IMG/VR virus record: IMGVR_UViG_3300046001_009725 | Span: 1-26,087 of that record | Length of the DNA stretch: 26,087 bases | From: a virus | Reading direction: 5' to 3' (one strand) | In this document: positions 1 to 7,364 of the stretch, one piece after another | How positions within the stretch are numbered: position 1 is the stretch's first letter | Layout of the letters: each line of letters begins with the position of its first letter | Translations under genes and position numbers: made by a program | Notes under the pieces: model-generated | Told to the model about the DNA's origin: nothing | Database searches by the model: none | What the model saw: the letters and a program-made list of their open reading frames with translations, nothing else

Positions 1-1
1 G

Positions 2-145
2 GTGGAGGGTGAGGCTGCGCTGTCCGCGCGAGAAGTGCCCGCCGTCTCTGCTGAACTCTCCGCGTGGTGGGCTGCTCGCCCGCCCGCCCCTGACCCCTTG
101 ACCCTGTGGTGGACCGGCGCCGCGGGCGACACCTCCCACCGGTAG
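2..145 (+). CDS. C-terminal fragment of an upstream phage gene (partial)
   Basis: An open frame enters from the left edge and ends at a TAG at 143-145, giving 47 visible residues. The fragment is Ala- and Trp-rich and ends in a short polar tail. It stops 9 bases before the capsid start, and the AGGAG at 144-148 that serves the capsid gene overlaps its stop codon. In siphovirus gene order the gene just before the capsid is usually a prohead protease, portal or scaffold. I cannot tell which from this fragment, so no function is assigned. Confidence 0.6.
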   Translation: MEGEAALSAREVPAVSAELSAWWAARPPAPDPLTLWWTGAAGDTSHR

Positions 146-154
146 GAGCATCCC

Positions 155-1810
155 ATGACCGTGCCCCAGAACCCCGCGGAGGTCGTCGCCGAGCTGGCGG
201 CCCTCCGGACGCAGACCGACACCCTCACCCTGCGCCTCGATGAGACGCAGGCGCTCATCGCCAAGGCCGGCGGCGCCGCGAGCGCGGCCGACCCGAGCCA
301 CGTCCCCGGCACCCTCTCCGCGTGGCGCACCGAGGCCGGCGCCTTCGCGTTCGACGACTGCCAGCGGCACGTGGAGGTGGAGGTCGATGGCGTCAAGCAG
401 TCCGGCCTCGCCATCCGGCCCGGCTACCTGAGCCACGCCGCTGACGCGCACGTGCCGGCGGAGCACCGCGAGCAGCGCAGCGCGTGGCGGAAGGCCCTTG
501 GTGGGCTCGCCGCGCTTGACCTCGTCTTCTGGCGTGGCTCGACCCGGTCGGCCGGCTTCGCAGACGTGGCCGACGCCGCCCTCGCCGCCGCCGAGCGCAT
601 GCCCGCCGAGGTCCGCGCGCAGGCGCTGGGCTACACCAAGCAGCACGTCGACCGCATCGTCAAGCAGGCGGGCGCCTTCGCCCGGCGTGACGGGGCCTTC
701 ATCGCGAACACCAGCGGCGCGTCGACCGTGGGTGCCGACTTCGTGAACCCGGAGTTCATCGACAACAACGTGCTCGATGTCACCTCCGTTGCCGCGAACA
801 CCGGGCTCGCCCGCGCGATCCGCACCGCGACCGGCCTCCACGAAGACGAGTACCTCAAGGTTCGTGTGCTGACCTCCGTCGGAGGCTTCGCCGGCTGGAA
901 CAGCCCGACCAGCAACCTCCCCGGCACCTTCCCTATCACGGACGCCTCGACCACCACCACGCAGGTGCGCGGCGGCTCGGTCGTGTGGTCGCACCTCATC
1001 GCCGAGAAGGACCTCCAGGGCGACCCGCGGGTGACCATCGACATGTCGGCCACCCTGCTGCGCGCCGCCGAGCTCGCCGACATGTCCGAGGATGACGGCG
1101 TGCTGCTGCACGGGCATCAGGTCAGCCTCGCCGCGTCGCACGGCTACGGCGCCGCTGGCCTCGCCGCCCTGGCCTGGGACGGCCGCGACGCCGCCCGCAG
1201 CGGGTCCGACATCGACCCCTTTCTCCGCGGCAACGGCTTGGTGCGCGAGGCCATCGCCCGCAGCGCGACGGTCAACGGCGTCTCGGGCGCCGGGCTCTCG
1301 GCGGCCACCGATTGGCTCGGAAGCGTTGCCAACTTCGTCAAGGCGCACACCAAGGCGATGGCGGCCCTCGATGAGCAGTACGCCGGTTCCGGCGTGGTGC
1401 TCACCATCAGCCGTGCCGCCGCCCGCAAGCTGGGCGCGCTCGTGGTGACCACCACCGCGACCTCGCAACCGTTCTTCGTGGCGGCGACGAAGGCTGAGAA
1501 GGCCGCGAACCCGCTCTATGTCGGCATGCTGTGGGACGGCACCATCGTGATGGAGCACGTCTACATGGCCTCGGGCAAGTGGAGCACCGGCGGCCTCATC
1601 ACCGGCTCCGGCTCCATCGACGCCGCCGTCTACAGCCGCCTCGAGGCGATGACCTTCGTCACCGGCCCCGAGAACGGGCGCATCATGCGCGAGGTCATCC
1701 CGCGGACGGCCGCCGTCAGCCTGAGCCGGATGCGGCACAAGATCCCGTTCTGCCCCGTCCCGAGCAGCAAAAAGCCGTTCGTGCTCCTCTTCAACGTCTC
1801 GGCTCAGTGA
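155..1810 (+). CDS. Major capsid protein (HK97-fold type) with long N-terminal extension
   Basis: Putative major capsid protein of 551 residues, forming the phage head shell. Start ATG has AGGAG at 144-148 with a 6-base spacer. Residues about 5-40 form a heptad-like Leu/Ala segment (VVAELAALRTQTDTL) and residues to about 190 are helical and charged. From about residue 195 the sequence changes to a Gly/Thr/Ser-rich capsid-like domain (FVNPEFIDNNVLDVTSVAANTG). The C-terminal part (NPLYVGMLWDGTIVMEH, then FVTGPENGRIMREVIPRTA) looks like the closing strands of an HK97-type shell protein. At 551 residues it is longer than the usual 300-400, so the N-terminal region may be a fused scaffolding (delta-like) domain. 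The call rests on composition and on its position ahead of connector and tail genes. Confidence 0.72.
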   Translation: MTVPQNPAEVVAELAALRTQTDTLTLRLDETQALIAKAGGAASAADPSHVPGTLSAWRTEAGAFAFDDCQRHVEVEVDGVKQSGLAIRPGYLSHAADAHVPAEHREQRSAWRKALGGLAALDLVFWRGSTRSAGFADVADAALAAAERMPAEVRAQALGYTKQHVDRIVKQAGAFARRDGAFIANTSGASTVGADFVNPEFIDNNVLDVTSVAANTGLARAIRTATGLHEDEYLKVRVLTSVGGFAGWNSPTSNLPGTFPITDASTTTTQVRGGSVVWSHLIAEKDLQGDPRVTIDMSATLLRAAELADMSEDDGVLLHGHQVSLAASHGYGAAGLAALAWDGRDAARSGSDIDPFLRGNGLVREAIARSATVNGVSGAGLSAATDWLGSVANFVKAHTKAMAALDEQYAGSGVVLTISRAAARKLGALVVTTTATSQPFFVAATKAEKAANPLYVGMLWDGTIVMEHVYMASGKWSTGGLITGSGSIDAAVYSRLEAMTFVTGPENGRIMREVIPRTAAVSLSRMRHKIPFCPVPSSKKPFVLLFNVSAQ

Positions 1811-1817
1811 GGTCATC

Positions 1818-2177
1818 ATGTCCGACTTCTTCCCTCTCGCGATCTCCGGCATCACCGGCAACGCGGCCTCGACCGGCGAGTGGACCATCCCGCTCCCGAT
1901 GGCCTGCGAGGTCATCGGGTGCTCCATCGTCGACAGCGACGGCGTAGCCGCCGACAATACCGACTACATCACGGCGACCATCACGGGCACGACCGGCTAC
2001 GACAGCCGGGCGGCGAACCAAGGCGCGCTCACTGCCGACAGCCCCTTGGACTTGACGTTGAGCCCAACCGCCGTCGTGCTCGCCAAGGGCGCGGTGCTCA
2101 AGGTTGTCATCGCCAAGGGCGGCAGCGGCAAGGCCAACGAAATGGGCGTCTGCTGGGTGCTGCGGCCGGCGAACTAA
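1818..2177 (+). CDS. Small capsid-associated (decoration-like) protein
   Basis: A 119-residue protein starting 7 bases after the capsid stop with GAGG just upstream. It is rich in Thr, Ser, Ala and Gly and predicted to be mostly beta (WTIPLPMACEVIGCSIVDSDG, TDYITATITGTTGYDSRAA, AVLKVVIAKGG), with no signal peptide or membrane segment. A small beta-rich protein encoded directly after the capsid gene is commonly a head decoration or cement protein bound to the outside of the capsid. That role is inferred from position and composition; no specific family is recognised. Confidence 0.6.
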   Translation: MSDFFPLAISGITGNAASTGEWTIPLPMACEVIGCSIVDSDGVAADNTDYITATITGTTGYDSRAANQGALTADSPLDLTLSPTAVVLAKGAVLKVVIAKGGSGKANEMGVCWVLRPAN

Positions 2178-2199
2178 GCCGCGGCCATCGTGCTAAGCT

Positions 2200-2227
2200 G
2201 AGGGCGGCGGGGCGACCTGCCGCCCTC
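2200..2227 (+). other. Intergenic hairpin between capsid accessory genes
   Basis: A 9-bp perfect stem (GAGGGCGGC at 2200-2208 with GCCGCCCTC at 2219-2227) encloses a 10-base loop. It fills the only sizeable gap (69 bases) among the head genes and is not followed by a T run. It could be an mRNA processing or stability element that separates expression of the abundant head proteins from the genes after it, or a weak attenuator. Confidence 0.45.
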
Positions 2228-2246
2228 TCTCGCGTCCGGAGGCCCC

Positions 2247-2543
2247 GTGGCTGCACAGACCCTCGACCTTTCCACCGCCGCCCGCCAGCGCACCGAGGCT
2301 GTCACCGGCGTCGACAGCACGGACGGCCTCGACATCACCCTCGCCCTCGGGACCGCCGTGGTCATGCTGCGCGTGACGCACGACTGCTCTTGGCGCTGGA
2401 TCGGGAGCGATGAGCTCGTGCCGGTCGATGCCGGGACGTGGCTCAGCATCCCCGGCCCGAGCGCCGCCGGGCTGCCGGCCTCGACCTCGCTCCACGTCCG
2501 CGCCGACAGCAGCAGCGCCACCGTCTACGTGGCGGTGTCGTGA
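2247..2543 (+). CDS. Small hypothetical virion protein
   Basis: A 98-residue protein starting at GTG 2247 with GGAGG at 2238-2242. Its composition is beta-type: Thr/Ser/Val-rich strands, a WRWIGSDELVPVDAGTWLSIPGPSAAG turn region around residues 49-75, and a final VRADSSSATVYVAVS strand. It shares one base with the next gene (TGATG), which indicates translational coupling. Proteins of this size and composition after the capsid gene are often capsid-surface or head fibre components. I do not recognise the family. Confidence 0.6.
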   Translation: MAAQTLDLSTAARQRTEAVTGVDSTDGLDITLALGTAVVMLRVTHDCSWRWIGSDELVPVDAGTWLSIPGPSAAGLPASTSLHVRADSSSATVYVAVS

Positions 2544-3385
2544 TGGGGGGCTGTGTGGTCTGGCCGCTCTACCCGGCCGGCGACTCGGGCGGTGGCGGTG
2601 GCGGTGGGGGCGGCGACATCCCCGGCGCGTGGACCCGTATCGGCGGCCTGACCTTCATCGGCGCCACGCCGCAAACTTTCGCCACGGTCGGCGACAAGAC
2701 CGTCACCCTCTCGGGCGGCGGGACCGTCGCAGTCAACGCCGCAGTCACCACCGGCAGCATCGCCTCCACGAACACTGGCGCCGATGCGACGCGCGGCCTC
2801 GTTCTTGATGTCCCGTCCGGCATCGGCTCCACCGCCGTCCGCCTGCGGGTCGCCGTCCCCGTCTCGCCCTCCGTCGCAACGTCCGACGATCTGCTCGTGT
2901 CGTTCCGCTGGCGTTGCGACATGGGTACGACCACCGCGCAGCGTGCCGTGATCGGCGTGGTGCCGTCCGGCGGCACCGAGACGACCGCGTCGTTCAGCGG
3001 GTCGCAGCGTCTCGGTTCCACCAGCAACACCGTGAAGCTCCAGACGCGCAAGGCCGCCGTTTTCGCTGACGTGGCCGCATCCATCGACACCGATTGGCGC
3101 GACGGAACAGTGCTCATCCAAGATGACGTCCGAGTGGTCGGCTCGTCTCGGATGCTGCTCGTTGCCGAAGCGCCGCGCGACATCGACAGTGAGGCCCCAA
3201 CCTATGTCGCCAACATCGGTGGCGACGCCAGCGGTCCTGACAGCGGCTTAGAGGCCGTCCTGTTCAGCGGCGCCACCGTTTACGTCATCCTGTACGGCTG
3301 GAACGGCGGGGCTTCTGGCGGCTCGGTGGAGCTTGGGTTGGAGCAGATCGATATTTACACCCGCGACCCGGTGACCGTCCCATGA
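2543..3385 (+). CDS. Hypothetical beta-rich head/fibre-like protein with polyglycine linker
   Basis: A 280-residue protein. The start is placed at ATG 2543, which overlaps the preceding TGA by one base, rather than at the in-frame ATG 2438 inside the upstream gene. An N-terminal hydrophobic tag (MGGCVVWPLYPAGDS) is followed by nine consecutive glycines (residues 16-24), then a long Thr/Val/Gly beta-domain. That domain includes SGGGTVAVNAAVTTGSI, a DIDSEAPTYVANIGGD segment and a closing VELGLEQIDIYTRDPV strand. The layout of short anchor, flexible linker and beta-sandwich-like body fits a capsid fibre or decoration protein, or a lectin-like adhesin. The domain after the linker is not matched to a named family. 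Confidence 0.6.
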   Translation: MGGCVVWPLYPAGDSGGGGGGGGGDIPGAWTRIGGLTFIGATPQTFATVGDKTVTLSGGGTVAVNAAVTTGSIASTNTGADATRGLVLDVPSGIGSTAVRLRVAVPVSPSVATSDDLLVSFRWRCDMGTTTAQRAVIGVVPSGGTETTASFSGSQRLGSTSNTVKLQTRKAAVFADVAASIDTDWRDGTVLIQDDVRVVGSSRMLLVAEAPRDIDSEAPTYVANIGGDASGPDSGLEAVLFSGATVYVILYGWNGGASGGSVELGLEQIDIYTRDPVTVP

Positions 3386-3591
3386 TCCAAGCGTACAACC
3401 CCCGACCCGTCCTCGTCAGCGACGAAAGCGGCGAGCAATCCGGCGCGACAGCCGAGCTTACCGTGGTCGGCGATGCCTTCGACCTGCTGCGGGCCGAGCG
3501 CCCGAGCGACGACATCGAGGCCGCGTTTTACGATGAGGCCGTGGCCGACCTGCTCGGCGTCCTGCGTGCCGCCCTCGCTGGTGTCGCGTGA
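3382..3591 (+). CDS. Small hypothetical protein (69 aa)
   Basis: A 69-residue protein whose ATG overlaps the preceding TGA in an ATGA arrangement. The N-terminal half is polar and beta-like (YNPRPVLVSDESGEQSGATAELTVVGD). The C-terminal half is a likely amphipathic helix pair (AFDLLRAERPSDDIEAAFYDEAVADLLGVLRAALAGV). It has no Cys pairs or membrane segment. It is translationally coupled on both sides, so it is part of the late operon. Function unknown. Confidence 0.6.
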   Translation: MIQAYNPRPVLVSDESGEQSGATAELTVVGDAFDLLRAERPSDDIEAAFYDEAVADLLGVLRAALAGVA

Positions 3592-4019
3592 CCGCCGACC
3601 ACGCTGCGATCTTTGGCGACGTCATCGACCGCGCGACCCGTCGCTGCGGGCCGTGCGTCTCCGGCGGCGCGCCCGTCCGCGACCACCTGCCCGAGCGGCT
3701 GACCCCGGCCGCTCGCGCCGCCATCCTCGCACGGCTGGACAGGGGCGAGGCCGAGTACGGCACCAAGCTCCGGATTGGGCATGAGCACGCCGAGACTGAG
3801 GTGGGGCAGGAGATTTTCGACGGCGCCGCCTATGCCATCGCGGCCGGCATGAGCGGCCCGGACCTCGATTGGCTTTGCGATGCAGCCAACCGCTGCGCGG
3901 CCGGCACCTTCGGCCGACCCGCACGGTTCGCGCCCCGCGTCCGCCTGCTCGCGGTGGGCCGCTGGCCCGCCATCCTCGCCACGCTCCGGGCCGCCATGCT
4001 GCGCCCGCTGGAGGGCTGA
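3588..4019 (+). CDS. Hypothetical helical protein, possibly MazG/nucleotide-hydrolase related
   Basis: A 143-residue protein starting at GTG 3588 in a GTGA overlap with the upstream stop. The central stretch (ARLDRGEAEYGTKLRI followed by EVGQEIFDGAAYAIAAG, residues about 49-87) resembles a common phage protein pattern in which an EYGTxL motif is followed by an acidic helix, as in MazG-like proteins. The rest (DLDWLCDAANRCAAGTF and an Arg/Leu-rich C-terminus) is unremarkable. The nucleotide-hydrolase link is a weak pattern inference, and the position among virion genes argues for caution. It precedes the endolysin gene with a one-base overlap. Confidence 0.55.
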   Translation: MTADHAAIFGDVIDRATRRCGPCVSGGAPVRDHLPERLTPAARAAILARLDRGEAEYGTKLRIGHEHAETEVGQEIFDGAAYAIAAGMSGPDLDWLCDAANRCAAGTFGRPARFAPRVRLLAVGRWPAILATLRAAMLRPLEG

Positions 4020-4681
4020 TGCCTCGCCCATTCGTCGCCCTCATCCTCGGCCACGGCGCTCGCTGCGACAGGGCGGGCCGCCCGACCCATGACCCTGGCG
4101 CCAAGGCCACGGCGCTCGACACGCAGTTGCAGCCCATCACGCTCATCGAGGAGGACCGGGTGCGGACGCTCGCCCCGCGCCTGCTCGCCCGTCTGGCCGC
4201 TGAGGGCATCGCCTGCGGGAGCTACGACGCCGCCATCCCGAGCCCCGACAACGACCCGCTCCGCAGCTACACCAAGCGGTGTGCGGCGGCCGGGCGCGAG
4301 GCGCTGCGCCGAGGGCATCACAGCGCCCTGCTGCTGCACCTGCACTTCAACTCCGGGGGCGGTCGCTACGTCGCCGCCATCCACCACCCCGGCGAGGCGA
4401 AGACGCCGGGATGGGCCGCGGCCCTGGAGGCCAGCATCGCCACGCTGCCGGGCGTGGAGCGGCGCCGCGGGCCGAGCACGGTCGATGACTTCCCGCGCGC
4501 CTCGGGGCTGATTCAGGCTTCGTGGCTGGCGGGGTCTGCTCAGCTCGCGGTTCACACCATCGTGATAGAGCCGCTTTTCATCGACCAGCCCGCACACTGG
4601 CGGCACCTCACGGACGGCGGGCTCGACCTGCTCGCCGACGCCATCACCGCCGGCCTCGTGGCTGGCCTGGGGACGCCATGA
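4019..4681 (+). CDS. N-acetylmuramoyl-L-alanine amidase (Amidase_3 endolysin)
   Basis: A 220-residue zinc amidase that would cleave the amide bond between N-acetylmuramic acid and L-alanine in peptidoglycan. The start is ATG 4019, overlapping the upstream TGA. Amidase_3 landmarks are present: LGHGA with His12, an IEEDRV segment with Glu45, LLLHLHFNS with His109 (the family's S-[IL]-H-x-N motif), and TIVIEPLFIDQP with Glu184 in the usual place of the catalytic Glu. These match the family's zinc ligands and catalytic residue. There is no signal peptide, so export would need a holin. It lies among head genes rather than in a terminal lysis cassette, so it could act in host lysis or as a virion-associated wall-degrading enzyme. 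Confidence 0.82.
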   Translation: MPRPFVALILGHGARCDRAGRPTHDPGAKATALDTQLQPITLIEEDRVRTLAPRLLARLAAEGIACGSYDAAIPSPDNDPLRSYTKRCAAAGREALRRGHHSALLLHLHFNSGGGRYVAAIHHPGEAKTPGWAAALEASIATLPGVERRRGPSTVDDFPRASGLIQASWLAGSAQLAVHTIVIEPLFIDQPAHWRHLTDGGLDLLADAITAGLVAGLGTP

Positions 4682-4935
4682 CCCGCACCCGCACCCCTGA
4701 CGGCGCGTGGACCGCTCCCGAGCCTGAGCGCGTGATGCCGCTGGCCGGCGCCGCCTACGCCACGATGCGCCAGGTGGTGTCCGCCCTGTCGCCGCTGGGC
4801 GAGCTCGGGCGGCACGTCAGCCGCGCCGAGGCGCGCGCCCTGCTGCGGGAGGCCCGGCAACTCGTGACCGCCCTCGAGGGGATGCTGGCCGAGCCCGGCA
4901 CCGCTGGGGCGCAGAGCCCCGACCGGAGCACCTGA
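4678..4935 (+). CDS. Small hypothetical protein (85 aa)
   Basis: An 85-residue protein starting at ATG 4678 in an ATGA overlap with the amidase stop; the in-frame ATG 4522 lies inside the amidase and is not favoured. The core is helical (residues about 25-70, GAAYATMRQVVSALSPLGELG, then ALLREARQLVTALEGMLA), with polar ends and no transmembrane stretch. Coupled to the amidase in front and the connector behind. Function unknown. Confidence 0.6.
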   Translation: MTRTRTPDGAWTAPEPERVMPLAGAAYATMRQVVSALSPLGELGRHVSRAEARALLREARQLVTALEGMLAEPGTAGAQSPDRST

Positions 4936-5588
4936 TGGCTACGACCCCCATCATAAGCCGGTCCAACTACCTCACGAACTACGACCCCGGCACCTCCCCC
5001 GACGCCGAGACGACGGCCCGCATCGACGCGCGCTTGCTCGACTTGAGCGCCGCCGTGATGAAGCTCATCGGATGGCGCGAGAATGACGCCGGGAACCTCA
5101 CCCTCGCCTCGACCGCGCACACCATGCTCCTCGGCGACGACTACGCGCTGCGGGATGACCGCCGGATGACCCTCCCGCTGTGCCCCGTCTCGGCGGTGAG
5201 CGACGTGCGGAGCGGGTCGGATGTGGGCGGCACCTCGGGCGTCGACTACGACGTGCTCGTAGCTGGGACCGACTACCGCCTCGACACCTCGGAGCCGGCC
5301 CGGCCTGCGCTGCGGTGGCTGCAGGGCGAGCCGACCGGCGAAGAGCTGCGCGTCACGATGACCGCCGGGTGGGCCACGGTGCCCGAGGACCTGCAAGGCG
5401 CCGTCGCTCAGCTCGTGCGGTGGTCGCTGCAGCTCGACACCCGCCGCGGGCAGGCCTCCGTCAGCGCGCAGGGCATGGCCTCGACCAGCTACCGGCCCGA
5501 GGAGTGGCCGCCCGACGTGCTCGCCACGCTCGACCGCTACACCGTGCCGCCCTCGCGTGCGGTTCGCCGCCCTGCGGGGTCCGCTTGA
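4935..5588 (+). CDS. Head-tail connector protein (HK97 gp6-like)
   Basis: A 217-residue putative head-tail adaptor, which forms a ring under the portal to seal the head and attach the tail. It has the organisation of the phage connector family: an N-terminal helical part (TTARIDARLLDLSAAVMKLIGW), a central beta insertion with a GTDYRLD signature, and a C-terminal helical part beginning VPEDLQGAVAQLVRW with LDTRRGQ and a closing VLATLDRYTVP. The ATG overlaps the upstream stop by one base. It is followed by a gp10-like and a tail-terminator-like gene, the usual order, which strengthens the call. Confidence 0.75.
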   Translation: MATTPIISRSNYLTNYDPGTSPDAETTARIDARLLDLSAAVMKLIGWRENDAGNLTLASTAHTMLLGDDYALRDDRRMTLPLCPVSAVSDVRSGSDVGGTSGVDYDVLVAGTDYRLDTSEPARPALRWLQGEPTGEELRVTMTAGWATVPEDLQGAVAQLVRWSLQLDTRRGQASVSAQGMASTSYRPEEWPPDVLATLDRYTVPPSRAVRRPAGSA

Positions 5589-6145
5589 CCTTCGCCGAGC
5601 TCGCCGCCGAACTCGCCGCCGCGCCGGCCCGGATGCTGGCGGCGCTTGGCGTGGCCGGCGAAGAGCTGGCCGAGGAGGGCCGCGGCCTCGCGGTCGCCAA
5701 TGCCGCGGCGCGGGTCTACGGCCCGAGGAGTGGTCGCGGCACCCTGGGCGCGAGCGTGCGGGCGCGCTCCACCGCGGGCCCCGAGGCCGTGGCGGTGGTG
5801 TGGACGGCCGGCGAGCCGGGCACGCCAGCGGCGGCCTACGCGCGGGCCCAAGAGCTCGGCGCGACCATCCGGCCGGTGCGGGCGCGGTTCCTCGCCATCC
5901 CCACCGATGCGGCCATCCGGGGCGGGCTCACCTCGATCCGGCAGCTACAGCGGCCTCGCTTCGTCCCGCGCCGCGGTGGCGGGTGGCTCGTTTTCGGCGC
6001 CGATGGTCAAGGGCTGCTCTTCATCTTGCACCCCGGCCCCGTCACCCTCCCCGCCAAGCGCTACCTTGGCGACGCCGTCGATGACGTGGTGCGCGTGGTG
6101 CCGCAGCGGCTTCCGATGGATAGGTGGTTTGGGGGGACGCCATGA
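5585..6145 (+). CDS. Tail completion / HK97 gp10-like protein
   Basis: A 186-residue protein. The most likely start is TTG 5585 (TTGA overlap with the connector stop), with GGGG upstream; there is no nearby in-frame ATG. It begins with helical TFAELAAELAAAPARMLAALG. It ends with GPVTLPAKRYLGDAVDDVVRVV, which resembles the C-terminal pattern of gp10-like tail-completion proteins (Gly-Pro, Pro-Ala-Arg, helix). The middle contains basic strands (TIRPVRARFLAIPTDAA). Such proteins join the tail tube to the head. Position between connector and tail-terminator genes supports this. Confidence 0.65.
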   Translation: MTFAELAAELAAAPARMLAALGVAGEELAEEGRGLAVANAAARVYGPRSGRGTLGASVRARSTAGPEAVAVVWTAGEPGTPAAAYARAQELGATIRPVRARFLAIPTDAAIRGGLTSIRQLQRPRFVPRRGGGWLVFGADGQGLLFILHPGPVTLPAKRYLGDAVDDVVRVVPQRLPMDRWFGGTP

Positions 6146-6570
6146 GCCGCGCGCAGATCACCGCTCTCAAGACCTATCTGGAGAGCCGGACCTTCACGGA
6201 CGTTGCGCTCCCCGGCGGCTCCGTGGCTCTCGCTGGACGGGTCACCCTGCTCGGCCCGACCGACCAGCAGCCCGAGGGCGGGGCCCCGATGGCCTACGTG
6301 CTGCCGACCAGCGTGGACGCAGGCGCCGAGGGCATCATGGTGACGGTGCGCTCGACCTACCAGGTCGCCATCGTGCTGCCGGTGGCGACGCCCGCGGACG
6401 CCCTGCTCGTGGGCGCCGAGGTGCTGAGCACGCTGGCCGCCTCGGCCTACCGGGAGCTCCTCGGGGCCTCCACGAACGAGGCTGTGCTGAGCGGCGGTGG
6501 CGTCCACCACAACCGCGCGGCGCGCACCGTGACGTGCATGTGCACCCTCACCCTCTCCCTTCTGGTGTGA
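6142..6570 (+). CDS. Tail terminator-like protein
   Basis: A 142-residue protein starting at ATG 6142 in an ATGA overlap, with a purine-rich GGGGGGA upstream. The alternative ATG 6124 would add six residues and lacks a good ribosome site. The sequence alternates helix and strands (RAQITALKTYLESRTF, then VTVRSTYQVAIVLPVATPADALL, then AEVLSTLAASAYRELLG, then a closing CTLTLSLLV), compatible with the small alpha/beta fold of tail terminator proteins. These cap the growing tail tube and set the joining surface for the head. The assignment rests mainly on gene order. Confidence 0.5.
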   Translation: MSRAQITALKTYLESRTFTDVALPGGSVALAGRVTLLGPTDQQPEGGAPMAYVLPTSVDAGAEGIMVTVRSTYQVAIVLPVATPADALLVGAEVLSTLAASAYRELLGASTNEAVLSGGGVHHNRAARTVTCMCTLTLSLLV

Positions 6571-6571
6571 C

Positions 6572-7363
6572 ATGCCTTGGCCCGCTGCCGCTCCCCGTCG
6601 TGCCCGCTTGGCGGTCTGCTACATCCACGAAGCTGACAAGCCGATCCGCGTGAAGCTCGGCCCGGAGGCGGTGGACTTCTGGGCTGCCTCGCAGCAGGAC
6701 GGATACGACCTGCTCGTCTGCACAGCGGCCGGCGCTACGCTCGCCCACCAACGGGTCGAGTGGACGAAGGGCACCAAGGCCGAGATCCGCATCACGAACC
6801 CCGGCTCCGGGAGCGGCACCGTCCGGGTGGTCTACCTCTACGTGGGGGCCTCCGCGACGGTGACCTCGGACCCGAGCGTGACCGTCACCGGCGCATCCGT
6901 CATCGAGGCGCAGGCGGGCATCGACTCCGCGCTGCCGGTGGTCGTGCTCGGCGGGGCGCCGCCGGTGAAGACCTCGACCGGCGCCGAGCCGGGCGACCGC
7001 GTGGTGGCCGTCGTCGGCGAGCGCCTCGCCGTGCTGCTGCCGGTGCTGCTCACCCTCTCCGCGCAGCCGGTGCAAGGCGGCCGGGAGCTCGAAGACATCG
7101 CCGGTGTCTCCGTGGCCGTCGCCGCCGGGACTGGCGAGAGCGCGCCGACCACACCAGCGGGGTGGACCTCCACCGCCGACGTGCGCGTGGTAGCCTCGCC
7201 CACGCGCGGAGCGGGCATCCTCGCGGTACTCTCGCCGGATGAGGCCGCCTCGGCGGTGCTCCGCGTCACCGTCTACCTGAGCGGGCCCGCGTCGGGCTCG
7301 CTGCCCTCTCGCGCGGTGGTCGCTGCCGCACTCGTCTCGGCGCTTGCGCCGCTGGAGGTCTGA
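6572..7363 (+). CDS. Hypothetical tail protein upstream of the tail tube
   Basis: A 263-residue protein starting one base after the previous stop. The N-terminal domain (residues about 8-95) is beta-rich: CYIHEADKPIRVKLGPEAVDFW, VEWTKGTKAEIRITNPGSGSGTVRVVYLYVGASA. It resembles the concanavalin-like sandwich domains found in phage proteins. The rest alternates hydrophobic strands and Ala-rich helices (GDRVVAVVGERLAVLLPVLL). No signal peptide or Cys motif. It lies between the tail-terminator-like gene and the tail tube gene, so a tail or head-tail joining role is inferred. The family is not recognised. Confidence 0.55.
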   Translation: MPWPAAAPRRARLAVCYIHEADKPIRVKLGPEAVDFWAASQQDGYDLLVCTAAGATLAHQRVEWTKGTKAEIRITNPGSGSGTVRVVYLYVGASATVTSDPSVTVTGASVIEAQAGIDSALPVVVLGGAPPVKTSTGAEPGDRVVAVVGERLAVLLPVLLTLSAQPVQGGRELEDIAGVSVAVAAGTGESAPTTPAGWTSTADVRVVASPTRGAGILAVLSPDEAASAVLRVTVYLSGPASGSLPSRAVVAAALVSALAPLEV

Positions 7364-7364
7364 C

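Noticed and set aside
2438-2542. Upstream in-frame start for the polyglycine protein
   Set aside because: It would overlap the preceding gene by more than 100 bases and add an Arg-rich shadow sequence; ATG 2543 gives the one-base overlap used throughout this operon.
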